This document shows positions 48,901 through 56,813 of a DNA stretch of 56,931 bases, one piece after another. Positions within the stretch are counted from its first letter, which is position 1, and the number at the start of each line of letters is the position of its first letter. The notes beneath the pieces are model-generated. The model worked only from the letters and a program-made list of their open reading frames with translations. It did no database searches and was not told the origin of the DNA. The position numbers were made by a program, and so were the translations under genes. Source of the DNA: a virus; the IMG/VR virus record IMGVR_UViG_3300011114_000582, positions 1-56,931 of that record. The stretch is one strand, 5' to 3'.

Positions 48901-48930
48901 TTGACAAAGGTACCGCACCCGTGTTATAAT
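48901..48930 (+). promoter_or_regulatory. Strong promoter with CACCCGTG box
   Basis: TTGACA (48901-48906), 18 bases, TATAAT (48925-48930), TGT extension, CACCCGTG. Leader with AGATAGAGGACAAC before ATG 48964. Confidence 0.92.
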
Positions 48931-48963
48931 AGACATTTTAACCAACAGATAGAGGACAACACC

Positions 48964-49239
48964 ATGAACAAGCAACGCCGCGCCAAGATCGAAGCCGAAC
49001 TGCTCGCCGCCCGTACCGCGATCGAGTCCCTGCGCTTCGCGCTGGAGAACCTGCAAGACCTCGCGAACGAAGAGCAAGAATGCTTCGACAACATGCCCGA
49101 AGGCCTCCAAGCGTCCGAGAACGGCCAGCGCATCGAGACGATCGCGCAAGAGTTCGATTCCGCTTGCTCCACGCTCGATTCCGCAGTGGACGAGGTGGGC
49201 AGTGCGCTGGACGACATCGAATCCGCAGTGGACCAGTGA
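48964..49239 (+). CDS. Acidic coiled-coil early protein
   Basis: A 91-residue protein that is almost all helix: KIEAELLAARTAIESLRFAL, ENLQDLANEEQECFDN, then STLDSAVDEVGSALDDIESA. Heptads suggest a coiled coil, and the net charge is strongly negative. Acidic helical early proteins sometimes mimic DNA or bind host nucleases, but this is speculation. Confidence 0.72.
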   Translation: MNKQRRAKIEAELLAARTAIESLRFALENLQDLANEEQECFDNMPEGLQASENGQRIETIAQEFDSACSTLDSAVDEVGSALDDIESAVDQ

Positions 49240-49253
49240 AAGGAGCCGACGCT

Positions 49254-49682
49254 ATGGACTTCGCACCCCTGACCGAGCACTCTCCCCGTCCCAATGGGGA
49301 CCCCGACTACGTGCCCTACTGGGCAAAGGGCGAGTACGCCCGTGCCAACGGCACCAGCTACACCACCGAATCTGGCGTCACAATCGTCGGCGGCCGGGCC
49401 ACCGGAAGGCTCCCCGTGGCTTCGAGACCCGCCCCGGTACCTAAGGTCCAACCCGCCGCCCCAAGCGTCCCGGAGACCCCGCGGAAGGCCTCGGCGACCC
49501 CTCCGAAGCCCACCCGGACCCCGGACCTCGTGGCCCAGCTCCTCGCCGTGCACAAAACCCGCGAAGCGCGGCTCGGACTGTGCGCGAAATACGGCGTCGA
49601 TCCGGCGATCTTCACGAACGCTCCGAACCCGGGCGTGGCCGCTATGCGGCTGGCCAATGCATTGCGCGCGAAGGTGCTGTAA
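49254..49682 (+). CDS. Early protein with Pro-rich linker
   Basis: A 142-residue protein. ATG 49254 follows GAAAGGAGCC. The N-terminal part (HSPRPNGDPDYVPYWAKGEY) is joined by a Pro/Ala linker (residues about 60-95) to a helical C-terminal domain (LVAQLLAVHKTREARLGLCA, then FTNAPNPGVAAMRLANALRA). No family recognised. Confidence 0.66.
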   Translation: MDFAPLTEHSPRPNGDPDYVPYWAKGEYARANGTSYTTESGVTIVGGRATGRLPVASRPAPVPKVQPAAPSVPETPRKASATPPKPTRTPDLVAQLLAVHKTREARLGLCAKYGVDPAIFTNAPNPGVAAMRLANALRAKVL

Positions 49683-49690
49683 TGTACAAT
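49662..49690 (+). promoter_or_regulatory. Possible leaderless-type promoter
   Basis: TTGCGC (49662-49667), 17 bases, TACAAT (49685-49690), then seven bases (CGGCCCC) to ATGGCC at 49698. The same distance and CGCCCC/ATGGCC context occurs at the small terminase gene. Confidence 0.45.
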
Positions 49691-49697
49691 CGGCCCC

Positions 49698-49838
49698 ATG
49701 GCCGACACCACGCTCGTACTGCTTGCCCTCCTCGGACTCGGGGTGGGCACGCTGTTGTGGGCGATCCACGAACTCAATCGAGGACTGAACGATGACAAAG
49801 ACGACGATTCAGACGATGGCGGCTCGCGCCTTCCCTGA
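49698..49838 (+). CDS. Tiny membrane protein
   Basis: A 46-residue ORF with an N-terminal membrane helix (TTLVLLALLGLGVGTLLWAI) and an acidic cytoplasmic tail (NDDKDDDSDDGG). It has no ribosome site but a -10-like box seven bases upstream, which fits a leaderless transcript. It overlaps the next gene by 47 bases. Plausible but unproven. Confidence 0.45.
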   Translation: MADTTLVLLALLGLGVGTLLWAIHELNRGLNDDKDDDSDDGGSRLP

Positions 49839-50004
49839 CCTACCCCAGCTCCAGACGATGCTCGCCGACGTGTACGACATCGCGTACCAGCAAGCACTCG
49901 ACGACGCGGCGTACAAAATCTCCACGCTGACCGCGCTGGGCGACACCGCCGCCTCCTTCGCCGTATTCGTGCGGGACTTACGGAAGCCTCTCGGAGACGC
50001 TTGA
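49792..50004 (+). CDS. Small early protein
   Basis: A 70-residue protein (TKTTIQTMAARAFPDLPQLQ, ADVYDIAYQQALDDAAYKIS, FAVFVRDLRKPLGDA). ATCGAGGACTGAACG before the ATG gives a usable site. Helical; no family recognised. Confidence 0.62.
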   Translation: MTKTTIQTMAARAFPDLPQLQTMLADVYDIAYQQALDDAAYKISTLTALGDTAASFAVFVRDLRKPLGDA

Positions 50005-50007
50005 GAG

Positions 50008-50118
50008 ATGCCAAGCTATTACCATACCGGTACTATATCTCCTGACGCAAGGAAGACCCCAAGGAAGGCCTCGGAGAGGTATCGGAGCAAGGTGCGGAGG
50101 TCCGGTGCGACTGCCTGA
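50008..50118 (+). CDS. Possible basic micropeptide
   Basis: A 36-residue, Arg/Lys-rich ORF (SYYHTGTISPDARKTPRKAS) with GAGAG before the ATG. It overlaps the nuclease start by 14 bases. It could be a leader peptide coupling translation of the nuclease. Weak support. Confidence 0.3.
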   Translation: MPSYYHTGTISPDARKTPRKASERYRSKVRRSGATA

Positions 50119-50548
50119 GCAGAAGCTCTACGACTGGCTGGTCCGCAAGGTGGGCCACATCGCCCTACTGGAGCGTGTTGAGAACCGGGTGAAAAAAGAC
50201 ACCCCGGACCTGTACTTCGCCACCAAAGCCCACTGCCTCCCCGACCGCCCCTTGATCGGCTGGATCGAACTTAAAGTCCTCGACGCCTTCCCCGCGAAAG
50301 CCACCACCACCGTCAAACTCCCGCACTGGACCAACGGCCAACGCTACTGGGCGATCCGGCACCGAACGTACGGCGGCAACACATGGCTCGTGGTCCAAGT
50401 CGGCGACGAGGTGTTCCTGCACAACGGCCCGGAGCTTGCAACCAACGACTGGACCCAAGCGGAGTGGCGCACCTACGGCGTGCGGCTGGACAAACGGAGC
50501 TGTACCACCGAGGCCGTACTTGCAGGGCTGTACGAACTCATGTTTTAA
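50105..50548 (+). CDS. PD-(D/E)XK nuclease (VRR-NUC-like)
   Basis: A 147-residue protein starting at GTG 50105 with GCGGAGG six bases upstream. The nuclease core is visible: an N-terminal helix with EQKLYDWLVRK, then ENRVKKDTPDLYFATK (Asp) and LIGWIELKVL (Glu-x-Lys), followed by a beta-rich end. This is the PD-(D/E)XK signature as found in VRR-NUC and small resolvase-like phage nucleases. It may process replication intermediates or host DNA. It closes the early module, next to the right inverted-repeat region. Confidence 0.75.
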   Translation: MRLPEQKLYDWLVRKVGHIALLERVENRVKKDTPDLYFATKAHCLPDRPLIGWIELKVLDAFPAKATTTVKLPHWTNGQRYWAIRHRTYGGNTWLVVQVGDEVFLHNGPELATNDWTQAEWRTYGVRLDKRSCTTEAVLAGLYELMF

Positions 50549-50577
50549 TTCTCCCACGGCGTGCAACGCGCCGCTCG

Positions 50578-50617
50578 GGGTGATCTCACCCTCGGAACCG
50601 GTTAGTGACCACTAACC
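50578..50617. promoter_or_regulatory. Two perfect dyads next to right inverted-repeat arm
   Basis: GGGTGA-TC-TCACCC (50578-50591) and GGTTAGTG-AC-CACTAACC (50600-50617) are perfect palindromes 8 bases apart, just after the last early gene. They may be a terminator stem plus an operator, or dimer binding sites. No counterpart is present beside the left arm. Confidence 0.55.
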
Positions 50618-50857
50618 TCTTGTTCCACCGTTCCACAATGATGGAACGCCAGATGGAACGCTTCTCCCATTCGAAAAAAGACCCGGTGTTCCATTGTTAC
50701 ACACGCACGCGGGGGTATTGCCCTGTCAACGGCATGGTTTAATATATATGGGTATATGATGGAACGATGGTACACGGGCTGTGTGTCTCGAAACCCGCGT
50801 CGGACGGGGCTTGTGAGGCAGTAGTGCGTTCCATCGCCGTTCCATCATTATGGAACA
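50618..50857 (-). repeat. Right arm of long inverted repeat with GTTCCAT boxes
   Basis: Reverse-complement counterpart of 29426-29671. It holds about nine GTTCCAT/ATGGAAC boxes, the AAACCCGCGTC to GGGGCTT hairpin region at about 50796-50816, and an AT-rich stretch (TTTAATATATATGGG, 50738-50752) absent in the left arm. The surrounding gap 50549-51038 has no convincing gene. It precedes the terminase operon. A replication origin, packaging start or control region is inferred. Confidence 0.8.
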
Positions 50858-51001
50858 AACCACAGTCTTCAGACGTCGAATATTCTTCCACCACCACTCA
50901 GGGCCTCTCTGATCCTTCCTCGTGTACGCGCATGAAAGCTTTATAACTCCGGGTTATGTTCAGCCGCTTGCTCATAACGCCCGGTCATACAACACGGCAT
51001 A

Positions 51002-51031
51002 TTGTGTGGCTCGTGGCATCTGTGTTTTAAT
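51002..51031 (+). promoter_or_regulatory. Promoter of terminase / late operon
   Basis: TTGTGT (51002-51007), 18 bases, TTTAAT (51026-51031), TGT extension, with CATCTGTG in the spacer: a diverged member of the early promoter family. The -10 lies only seven bases from ATG 51039, predicting a leaderless or near-leaderless mRNA. Confidence 0.6.
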
Positions 51032-51038
51032 TCGCCCC

Positions 51039-51698
51039 ATGGCCTTACCAGACGAACGCAAACTGCTAAAAGATATCGGATCGGAGACGATTGCCGAATA
51101 CGAGCGTCGTGCCGGGATCTCTGTGCAAACACTGCTGGACGCCCTTGTGCGTGACCGCGTGCGGCACCCACCCAGTGATTCTAGCCAGCTGGCGCACTCG
51201 CCCACGTGCAACGACCCGACGCTGAAAGCGATCGGCGACCTTGCACTGCTCGAGGAAACGCGAGCGTACAAAATGCTCCAGATCATCGCCGAATTTCGCG
51301 ATGGTCCGCCCGAGGCGCGATTTTCCTTACGTCATGCTTACACCACGGCGGGCATCCACCGGCAAACGCTGATTGGGTGGCGGCACGACCACAAGCTATT
51401 CGACAGTGTGATGGACAGCATTCAGGAAGAAATGGTCGACACAATGCGTGCGGAAGCGTACCGCCGCTCGGTGATCGGACACGACGAGCCGCTGGTACAC
51501 CAAGGTCTCAAGACCGGCGACACTGTGAAAAAGTTCAGTGATTCATTGCTCCAGTTCACCCTCATGGGGTACGATGCGAAATTCCGCTCGAAAGATGTCA
51601 ACATGAACGTGTCGGGCCAGCTGGACTCGAACATCAATATTGAGGGTCTCCGTGATCGACTTGCCCAACGTCTTAACTCGCGCTCAAAGGCGGAGTAA
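51039..51698 (+). CDS. terS: Terminase small subunit
   Basis: A 219-residue protein. I choose ATG 51039 (ALPDERKLLKDIGSETIAEY); an in-frame GTG at 50922 would add residues that look noncoding. The central part has an HTH-like segment (FSLRHAYTTAGIHRQTLIGW) followed by a helical part with IQEEMVDTMRAEAYRRSVIG and DTVKKFSDSLLQFTLMGYDA. This layout is typical of small terminases, which recognise phage DNA and load the motor. No Shine-Dalgarno lies before the ATG. It overlaps the large terminase by 47 bases. Confidence 0.8.
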   Translation: MALPDERKLLKDIGSETIAEYERRAGISVQTLLDALVRDRVRHPPSDSSQLAHSPTCNDPTLKAIGDLALLEETRAYKMLQIIAEFRDGPPEARFSLRHAYTTAGIHRQTLIGWRHDHKLFDSVMDSIQEEMVDTMRAEAYRRSVIGHDEPLVHQGLKTGDTVKKFSDSLLQFTLMGYDAKFRSKDVNMNVSGQLDSNINIEGLRDRLAQRLNSRSKAE

Positions 51699-53088
51699 AA
51701 AGTCAACGATCGTTGATTCGGCGAACTGGCACGAGTTCGTGGACGAGCTGTCGGACCGCGAAGCACTCGAACTCTTTTACGACTGGCAAACGTGGGCACG
51801 TCCCAACCAGATGCTCCCACCCGGCACCGACTGGACCGTGTGGATGATCCTCGCCGGACGGGGCTGGGGCAAAACCCGCTGTGGTGCCGAATTCGTGCGC
51901 TACCACGCCGAGAACGGACTGGCGGGCCGCATTGCACTGATTGCCGAGGACGCGGGGGACGCTCGCGACGTGATGGTCGAGGGCGAATCGGGCATCTTGG
52001 CCATCTCGCACCCCAAATGCAAACCGGTATTCGTCCCCTCCAAACGGCGACTCGAGTGGCCCAACGGCGCGATCGCCACGATCTACTCGGACAACGACCC
52101 CGAGACACTGCGCGGCCCCCAGCACGATTTGGCGTGGGTGGACGAACTGGCGAAATTCCGCAACGCCGAGGATATGTGGTCCAACCTGATGTTCGGCCTT
52201 CGCCTTGGCCAAAAGCCCCGCGTTTGCGTGACCACGACGCCCAAGCCCATCCCCATCGTCCGTCGCCTGATCTCCGAGGAGAGGGTCTACGTCACCACGG
52301 GCACGACACACGAGAATTTCAATAACCTCGCCCCCACGTTTCGCGACGAAATCATCTCGCAGTACGAGGGCACACGCATTGGGCGGCAAGAGCTGTACGC
52401 GGAGGTCATTGACCCCGAAGACTACGGTATCGTCAAGCGCGAGTGGTTCAAGCTGTGGGATGCGAACAAGCCACTGCCCGAATTCATCTACGTGCTCCAG
52501 TCCTACGACTGCGCGTACACTGAAAAGACGCAAAACGATCCGACCGCGTGTTCCGTGTGGGGCATCTTCCGGCCGAACGAGGACAGCGGGCTGTGTGCCA
52601 TGCTCATCGACTGCTGGGAGGACTTCCTCGCGTACCCCGACCTCCGACCCAAGATCATCGACGAGTACGGCTCGATCTACGGCGAACCCGGCAAAAAGGT
52701 AGACCTCGTGCTCGTTGAGGACAAGGCGTCGGGCATCAGCATTTTGCAGGACCTCCAGCGTGCCGGGGTGCCGTGCCGCGCCTACAACCCGGGCCGTGCC
52801 GACAAGGTCCAGCGTTTGCACTTGGTGGCCAACATCATCGCCCACGGCCGCGTCTACATTCCCGAGTCGCTCGTCCACCGGGGCCAGCCACGCGACTGGG
52901 CCGAGCCGCTGGTGAGCCAAGTGTGCTCGTTCCCCGAGGCGGACCGCGATGACCTGACCGACACGCTGTCGCAAGCACTCCGACTGCTGAAAGATATGTC
53001 GTTCCTGCAAATCGACCCGGTGGCACCGGACAACGATTACGTGGACGACGAGTACAGACCGAACCGAGGAAATCCTTATGCCCAGTAG
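51652..53088 (+). CDS. terL: Terminase large subunit
   Basis: A 478-residue packaging motor and nuclease. GTG 51652 follows GAGGG by five bases; TTG 51640 upstream is less likely. Walker A is AGRGWGKTR (Gly69-Thr75), Walker B LAWVDELAKF, and a TTTPKP coupling motif follows. The RNase H-like nuclease has SYDCAY (first Asp), LVEDKASG and DRDDLTDTL. It cuts and pumps DNA into the procapsid through the portal. It is followed closely by an internal-type protein and the portal. Confidence 0.93.
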   Translation: MIDLPNVLTRAQRRSKKSTIVDSANWHEFVDELSDREALELFYDWQTWARPNQMLPPGTDWTVWMILAGRGWGKTRCGAEFVRYHAENGLAGRIALIAEDAGDARDVMVEGESGILAISHPKCKPVFVPSKRRLEWPNGAIATIYSDNDPETLRGPQHDLAWVDELAKFRNAEDMWSNLMFGLRLGQKPRVCVTTTPKPIPIVRRLISEERVYVTTGTTHENFNNLAPTFRDEIISQYEGTRIGRQELYAEVIDPEDYGIVKREWFKLWDANKPLPEFIYVLQSYDCAYTEKTQNDPTACSVWGIFRPNEDSGLCAMLIDCWEDFLAYPDLRPKIIDEYGSIYGEPGKKVDLVLVEDKASGISILQDLQRAGVPCRAYNPGRADKVQRLHLVANIIAHGRVYIPESLVHRGQPRDWAEPLVSQVCSFPEADRDDLTDTLSQALRLLKDMSFLQIDPVAPDNDYVDDEYRPNRGNPYAQ

Positions 53089-54280
53089 CCCACTCGACGA
53101 ACTGTTGCAAGGTGTGGACCCAATGGACGCGGCCACGATATTTGCCGGTGTGCGCAACACTGTGCCGCTGGCCATGGCATTTCGCTCCGGCGAACTTAAC
53201 ACGGGCGAAATGGAGGAGCTGGCCAAGCGTCGAGGATCGGCCACAATCGACGCCCCGCGACCCCTCAGCCCGGACGAGGTGAATCGCCGAGCGCGGATGG
53301 ATTTCGAGATGCAGTACCCCGACCCGCGCATCCGCGAATTGCTCATCGCCGAAATGCTGAAGGAAGCACGCAATCCGTACAGCCCGACGACTGCGACTCG
53401 CCGCAAGGATTTCGAGGAAGCCCCGATGTCGGCCCCGCATTCACTGCGTGCCGCACCGAAGAAATACGCCAACGGTGGTGCGATCGATTTCTCCATACCC
53501 GACATGGCTGACGGTGGTCAGTTCATCCCCGACCCCCAGCCCTACAACAAGGGCGGTAGTGTAGCCAAGTCGCTGGACCAGATGGCGGCGGAGATGATGC
53601 AAAAGGGCGTGAAGCTCGAATCGCCCGCACGTCGTGGATTTCTCGGCCTTGGTAAGGCGGCGGATTTCCCACTCGCCAAGATGGACACCAAGGCACTGGA
53701 GCGGATGCAGTCCGAGATGCGGGGTGCGCCAGCCGTCACTGAGAAGACTGTGACCGTTGATCCCGGCAAAGGCGCGGCAAAGTCTACGCTCAAATCAATC
53801 AGCGAAACGCCCATGACTCGCCGCGAGGTCCTGCAATCGGCCGCTGGTCAGGCAATGCGCGGCGTGCTCCCCGATCTGGGTGGCATGGGCGAGGTGGCCA
53901 AGATCGCCGAGACTGCGGCACCCGCGTTCTCCTTTGACATGGTCCCCGCGCTGGTCGCCGAGGCTGTGCGCAAGGGCATGAGCGAAGAGCAAGCGATGGC
54001 CTTCATCCGTGGCATGATGCCAGCCGCCGAGAAGCGATTCCGCATCGAGGACATGTACGACGCGTACAAAAATCCCGAATTCTTCACCGCACTGGAGGGT
54101 AAGGCTGGCCCCGGCGAAGTGATGCGTAGCATGATGGGAGCGTTGCCCGAGTCGCTGACTGGTGCGCCCCTTTCGAGCATTAGGCCGCAGATTCGTGCGA
54201 TGCGCGAGCGTGCGCCAGAAGTGTACGACCAGCTACGGCAGACAGCGAAAGACATTGGTGAGTATGGTCACGAGAACTAA
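53078..54280 (+). CDS. Unknown protein between terminase and portal
   Basis: A 400-residue protein, overlapping the terminase by 11 bases with GAGGA before ATG. It contains GG tags (KKYANGGAIDFS, MADGGQFIP, YNKGGSVAK) as in the giant and Lys/Gly-rich proteins. The C-terminal half is helical (RREVLQSAAGQAMRGVLPDL, EAVRKGMSEEQAMAFIRGMM). The tags suggest a virion-associated or assembly protein. No family recognised. Confidence 0.68.
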   Translation: MPSSPLDELLQGVDPMDAATIFAGVRNTVPLAMAFRSGELNTGEMEELAKRRGSATIDAPRPLSPDEVNRRARMDFEMQYPDPRIRELLIAEMLKEARNPYSPTTATRRKDFEEAPMSAPHSLRAAPKKYANGGAIDFSIPDMADGGQFIPDPQPYNKGGSVAKSLDQMAAEMMQKGVKLESPARRGFLGLGKAADFPLAKMDTKALERMQSEMRGAPAVTEKTVTVDPGKGAAKSTLKSISETPMTRREVLQSAAGQAMRGVLPDLGGMGEVAKIAETAAPAFSFDMVPALVAEAVRKGMSEEQAMAFIRGMMPAAEKRFRIEDMYDAYKNPEFFTALEGKAGPGEVMRSMMGALPESLTGAPLSSIRPQIRAMRERAPEVYDQLRQTAKDIGEYGHEN

Positions 54281-54293
54281 GCCGTGTTAAAAT
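54265..54293 (+). promoter_or_regulatory. Weak promoter before portal gene
   Basis: TGGTCA (54265-54270), 17 bases, TAAAAT (54288-54293) with TGT extension; CCGTGT before the -10 resembles the early promoter family. It may add transcripts for portal and downstream head genes. Confidence 0.45.
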
Positions 54294-54314
54294 CGCACAT
54301 ATTAAAGGCTGACT

Positions 54315-56813
54315 ATGGCAACTGAATTCCCACAACCGCAGATGGAAGCACCCGCAGGTCCAGAGGACACGCAGGGTATGGTGTTCGACCTTGACATGGA
54401 GGACCCCTACGCCGAAGTCGAGGAGCAACCCGACGGCTCCGCAATCGTGCGGATGGACGAATTCAAAGGGCCGACCGAAGATCGCGATTTCTACGCGAAT
54501 CTGGCCGACGAACTCGACCCGTGGAAGCTGGACAAGCTGGCGATGCACTACCTCGATCTGATCGAGAAGGACAAAGAGGCGCGCAAAGAGCGGGACAAGC
54601 AGTACGAAGAGGGCCTGAAACGCACAGGACTCGGACACGACGCCCCCGGTGGTGCGCAGTTCCAAGGTGCGAGCAAGGTGGTGCACCCCGTGATGGCTGA
54701 GGCCTGTATTGATTTCGAATCGCGTGCCATTAAAGAGCTGTTCCCACCGGATGGCCCAGTACGCACGAACATCCTCGGCGAAGTTACCGAAGAAGAGACC
54801 AAGCGTGCAGAACGCAAGCGCGACTTCATGAATTGGCAACTCACCGAGCAGATCGAGGAATTCCGCGACGAGCAGGAGCAGATGCTGACTCAGTTGCCAC
54901 TCGGCGGCTCGCAGTTCATGAAGCTGTGGTACGACGAGCGCAAAAAGCGACCCTGCGCTGAATTTGTGGCGATCGACAACATCCTACTGCCTTTCTCGGC
55001 TGGTAATTTCTACACTGCACAGCGTGTGACTGAGGTGCAGGACATCACCCAGCAGGAATTCGAGTCGCGCATGGCATCGGGCCTCTACCGCGACGTGACT
55101 TTCACTCGCGCCAGCATGGAACCCGAGCCGACCTCCCCCGAGAAAGCGAATAACAAAATCGAGGGTAAGCAGTGGAGTGACGACACGGACGGTTTGCGTC
55201 GCGTGTACCACATCTACGCGTTTATCGCCGAGGAGGATGATTCGCACTCGAAAGGCGAACTCGCACCCTATGTGCTCATGATCGACGAGAACAACACTGA
55301 AGTCGTCGGTATGTACCGGAACTGGGAAGAGGGCGACGAGGCGATGACGAAGCTCGACCACATTATCGAGTTCAAGTTCATCCCATGGCGTGGTGCCTAC
55401 GCGATTGGTCTCCCACATTTGATCGGTGGACTGTCTGCCGCGATCACTGGTGGCTTGCGTGCTTTGCTCGACACGGCACACATTAACAACGCCGCCACGA
55501 TGCTCAAGATTAAGGGCGCAAAGATCTCGGGACAGTCGCAGAACGTCGAAGTGACTCAAGTGACCGAGATCGAAGGTGCGCCGGGTGTGGACGATATCCG
55601 CAAGATTGCCATGCCGATGCCTTTCAACCCACCGAGCGAGGTGCTCTTCAAGCTCGTGGGCTTCCTGACCGACGCCGCAAAGGGTGTGGTGACTACCTCC
55701 GAGGAGAAAATCGCGGAGCTGAATGCCAACACACCAGTCGGCACGACTCAGGCGATGATCGAGCAAGGCTCGAAGGTATTCTCGGCTATTCACGCACGAC
55801 TGCACGACTCTCAATCGCGTGTCCTGAAGGTACTTCAGCGTATCAATCGCTGGTATCTGGAAGAGATGCGAATGGGCGACGTGGTGCAAGAGCTGGACAT
55901 TCGACGCGAAGACTTCAATCGCAATACCGACGTGATACCGGTGAGCGATCCGCACATCTTCTCCGAGACTCAGCGCATGGCCCAGACCCAAGCGGTGATG
56001 GCCTACATGGACAAGTACCCCGATCTTTTCGATCGTCGTGCAGTGGTCCAACGTGCTCTGAAGCAGATGAAGATACCAAACGTGCAGGAATTGATGCCCG
56101 CGACTGCCGAGCCAATGGAGATCAACGCGGCGGAGGAAAATGCGGCAATGTCGATTGGTCGTGCCGCGTACGCTTACCCGCACCAGAACCAACTGGCGCA
56201 CATCCAAAGCCACCTCGATTTCGCGCTGAACCCAATGCTGGGGTCCAATCCGATCATCGCGCCAGCGTTCTTGCCCGCTTTCCTCGAGCACTTCAAGCAA
56301 CACTTGATGCTCTGGTACCTCGGCCACATGAATGGCTATGTCGAGGAATCGCTTGGCCGTCCTGTGAAGGACTACGACATCGCAGGGATTACCGGAGAGA
56401 TCGACAAGCTGTACGCACTGGCGTCCCAACACACCCAGATGGATGCGAAAGAAGCGTTTGCGAAGGTCATGCCCGCAATGCAGAACATTTTGCAGATGGT
56501 GCAGAAGCTCAAGCCACAGCCACAGATGGACGGCTCGGATCAGGTGATCCTCCAGACGTCGATGGCCGAGACCAAGCGACGTGCAGAACGCGACGCAAAA
56601 GAGCTGGCACTCGAAGAAGAGCGCATCAAAAACGACGCATTGAGCAAAAATCGCGAACAGCAGATCAAGATCGCGCTGAACGCATCCGATAACTTGACCG
56701 AGGAACGGATCAAGACTGCAGAATTGACGCACGACGCGGCGATTCTGAAGCACGAGCAGGAGCAGACTGCATTGGCCGCGCAAGAGAGCGCACAACGAAC
56801 TTTAGGAGTGTAA
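54315..56813 (+). CDS. Portal protein
   Basis: An 832-residue portal of the long podovirus type. After an acidic start come FQGASKVVHPVMAEACIDFE, PPDGPVRTNILGEVTEEETK, ISGQSQNVEVTQVTEIEGAP and MPFNPPSEVLFKLVGFLTDA, the clip/stem region typical of P22/SU10-like portals. STHA-type helical parts follow, then a long charged C-terminal helix (about 735-825, KRRAERDAKELALEEERIKN) that could form a barrel inside the head. It forms the dodecameric gate for DNA. Its stop leads directly to the next gene across the circular junction. Confidence 0.9.
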   Translation: MATEFPQPQMEAPAGPEDTQGMVFDLDMEDPYAEVEEQPDGSAIVRMDEFKGPTEDRDFYANLADELDPWKLDKLAMHYLDLIEKDKEARKERDKQYEEGLKRTGLGHDAPGGAQFQGASKVVHPVMAEACIDFESRAIKELFPPDGPVRTNILGEVTEEETKRAERKRDFMNWQLTEQIEEFRDEQEQMLTQLPLGGSQFMKLWYDERKKRPCAEFVAIDNILLPFSAGNFYTAQRVTEVQDITQQEFESRMASGLYRDVTFTRASMEPEPTSPEKANNKIEGKQWSDDTDGLRRVYHIYAFIAEEDDSHSKGELAPYVLMIDENNTEVVGMYRNWEEGDEAMTKLDHIIEFKFIPWRGAYAIGLPHLIGGLSAAITGGLRALLDTAHINNAATMLKIKGAKISGQSQNVEVTQVTEIEGAPGVDDIRKIAMPMPFNPPSEVLFKLVGFLTDAAKGVVTTSEEKIAELNANTPVGTTQAMIEQGSKVFSAIHARLHDSQSRVLKVLQRINRWYLEEMRMGDVVQELDIRREDFNRNTDVIPVSDPHIFSETQRMAQTQAVMAYMDKYPDLFDRRAVVQRALKQMKIPNVQELMPATAEPMEINAAEENAAMSIGRAAYAYPHQNQLAHIQSHLDFALNPMLGSNPIIAPAFLPAFLEHFKQHLMLWYLGHMNGYVEESLGRPVKDYDIAGITGEIDKLYALASQHTQMDAKEAFAKVMPAMQNILQMVQKLKPQPQMDGSDQVILQTSMAETKRRAERDAKELALEEERIKNDALSKNREQQIKIALNASDNLTEERIKTAELTHDAAILKHEQEQTALAAQESAQRTLGV

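Noticed and set aside
50922-51038. N-terminal extension of small terminase from GTG 50922
   Set aside because: The 39 extra residues (Cys, Arg and Tyr rich) look noncoding and overlap the promoter region; there is no ribosome site.
51703-53505. Minus-strand open frame of 600 codons opposite the large terminase
   Set aside because: A shadow caused by codon bias. The + strand carries clear terminase motifs, and no promoter or ribosome site supports the reverse gene.
54984-56795. Minus-strand open frame of 603 codons opposite the portal gene
   Set aside because: Same codon-bias shadow; His/Leu/Val-rich product without recognisable domain.
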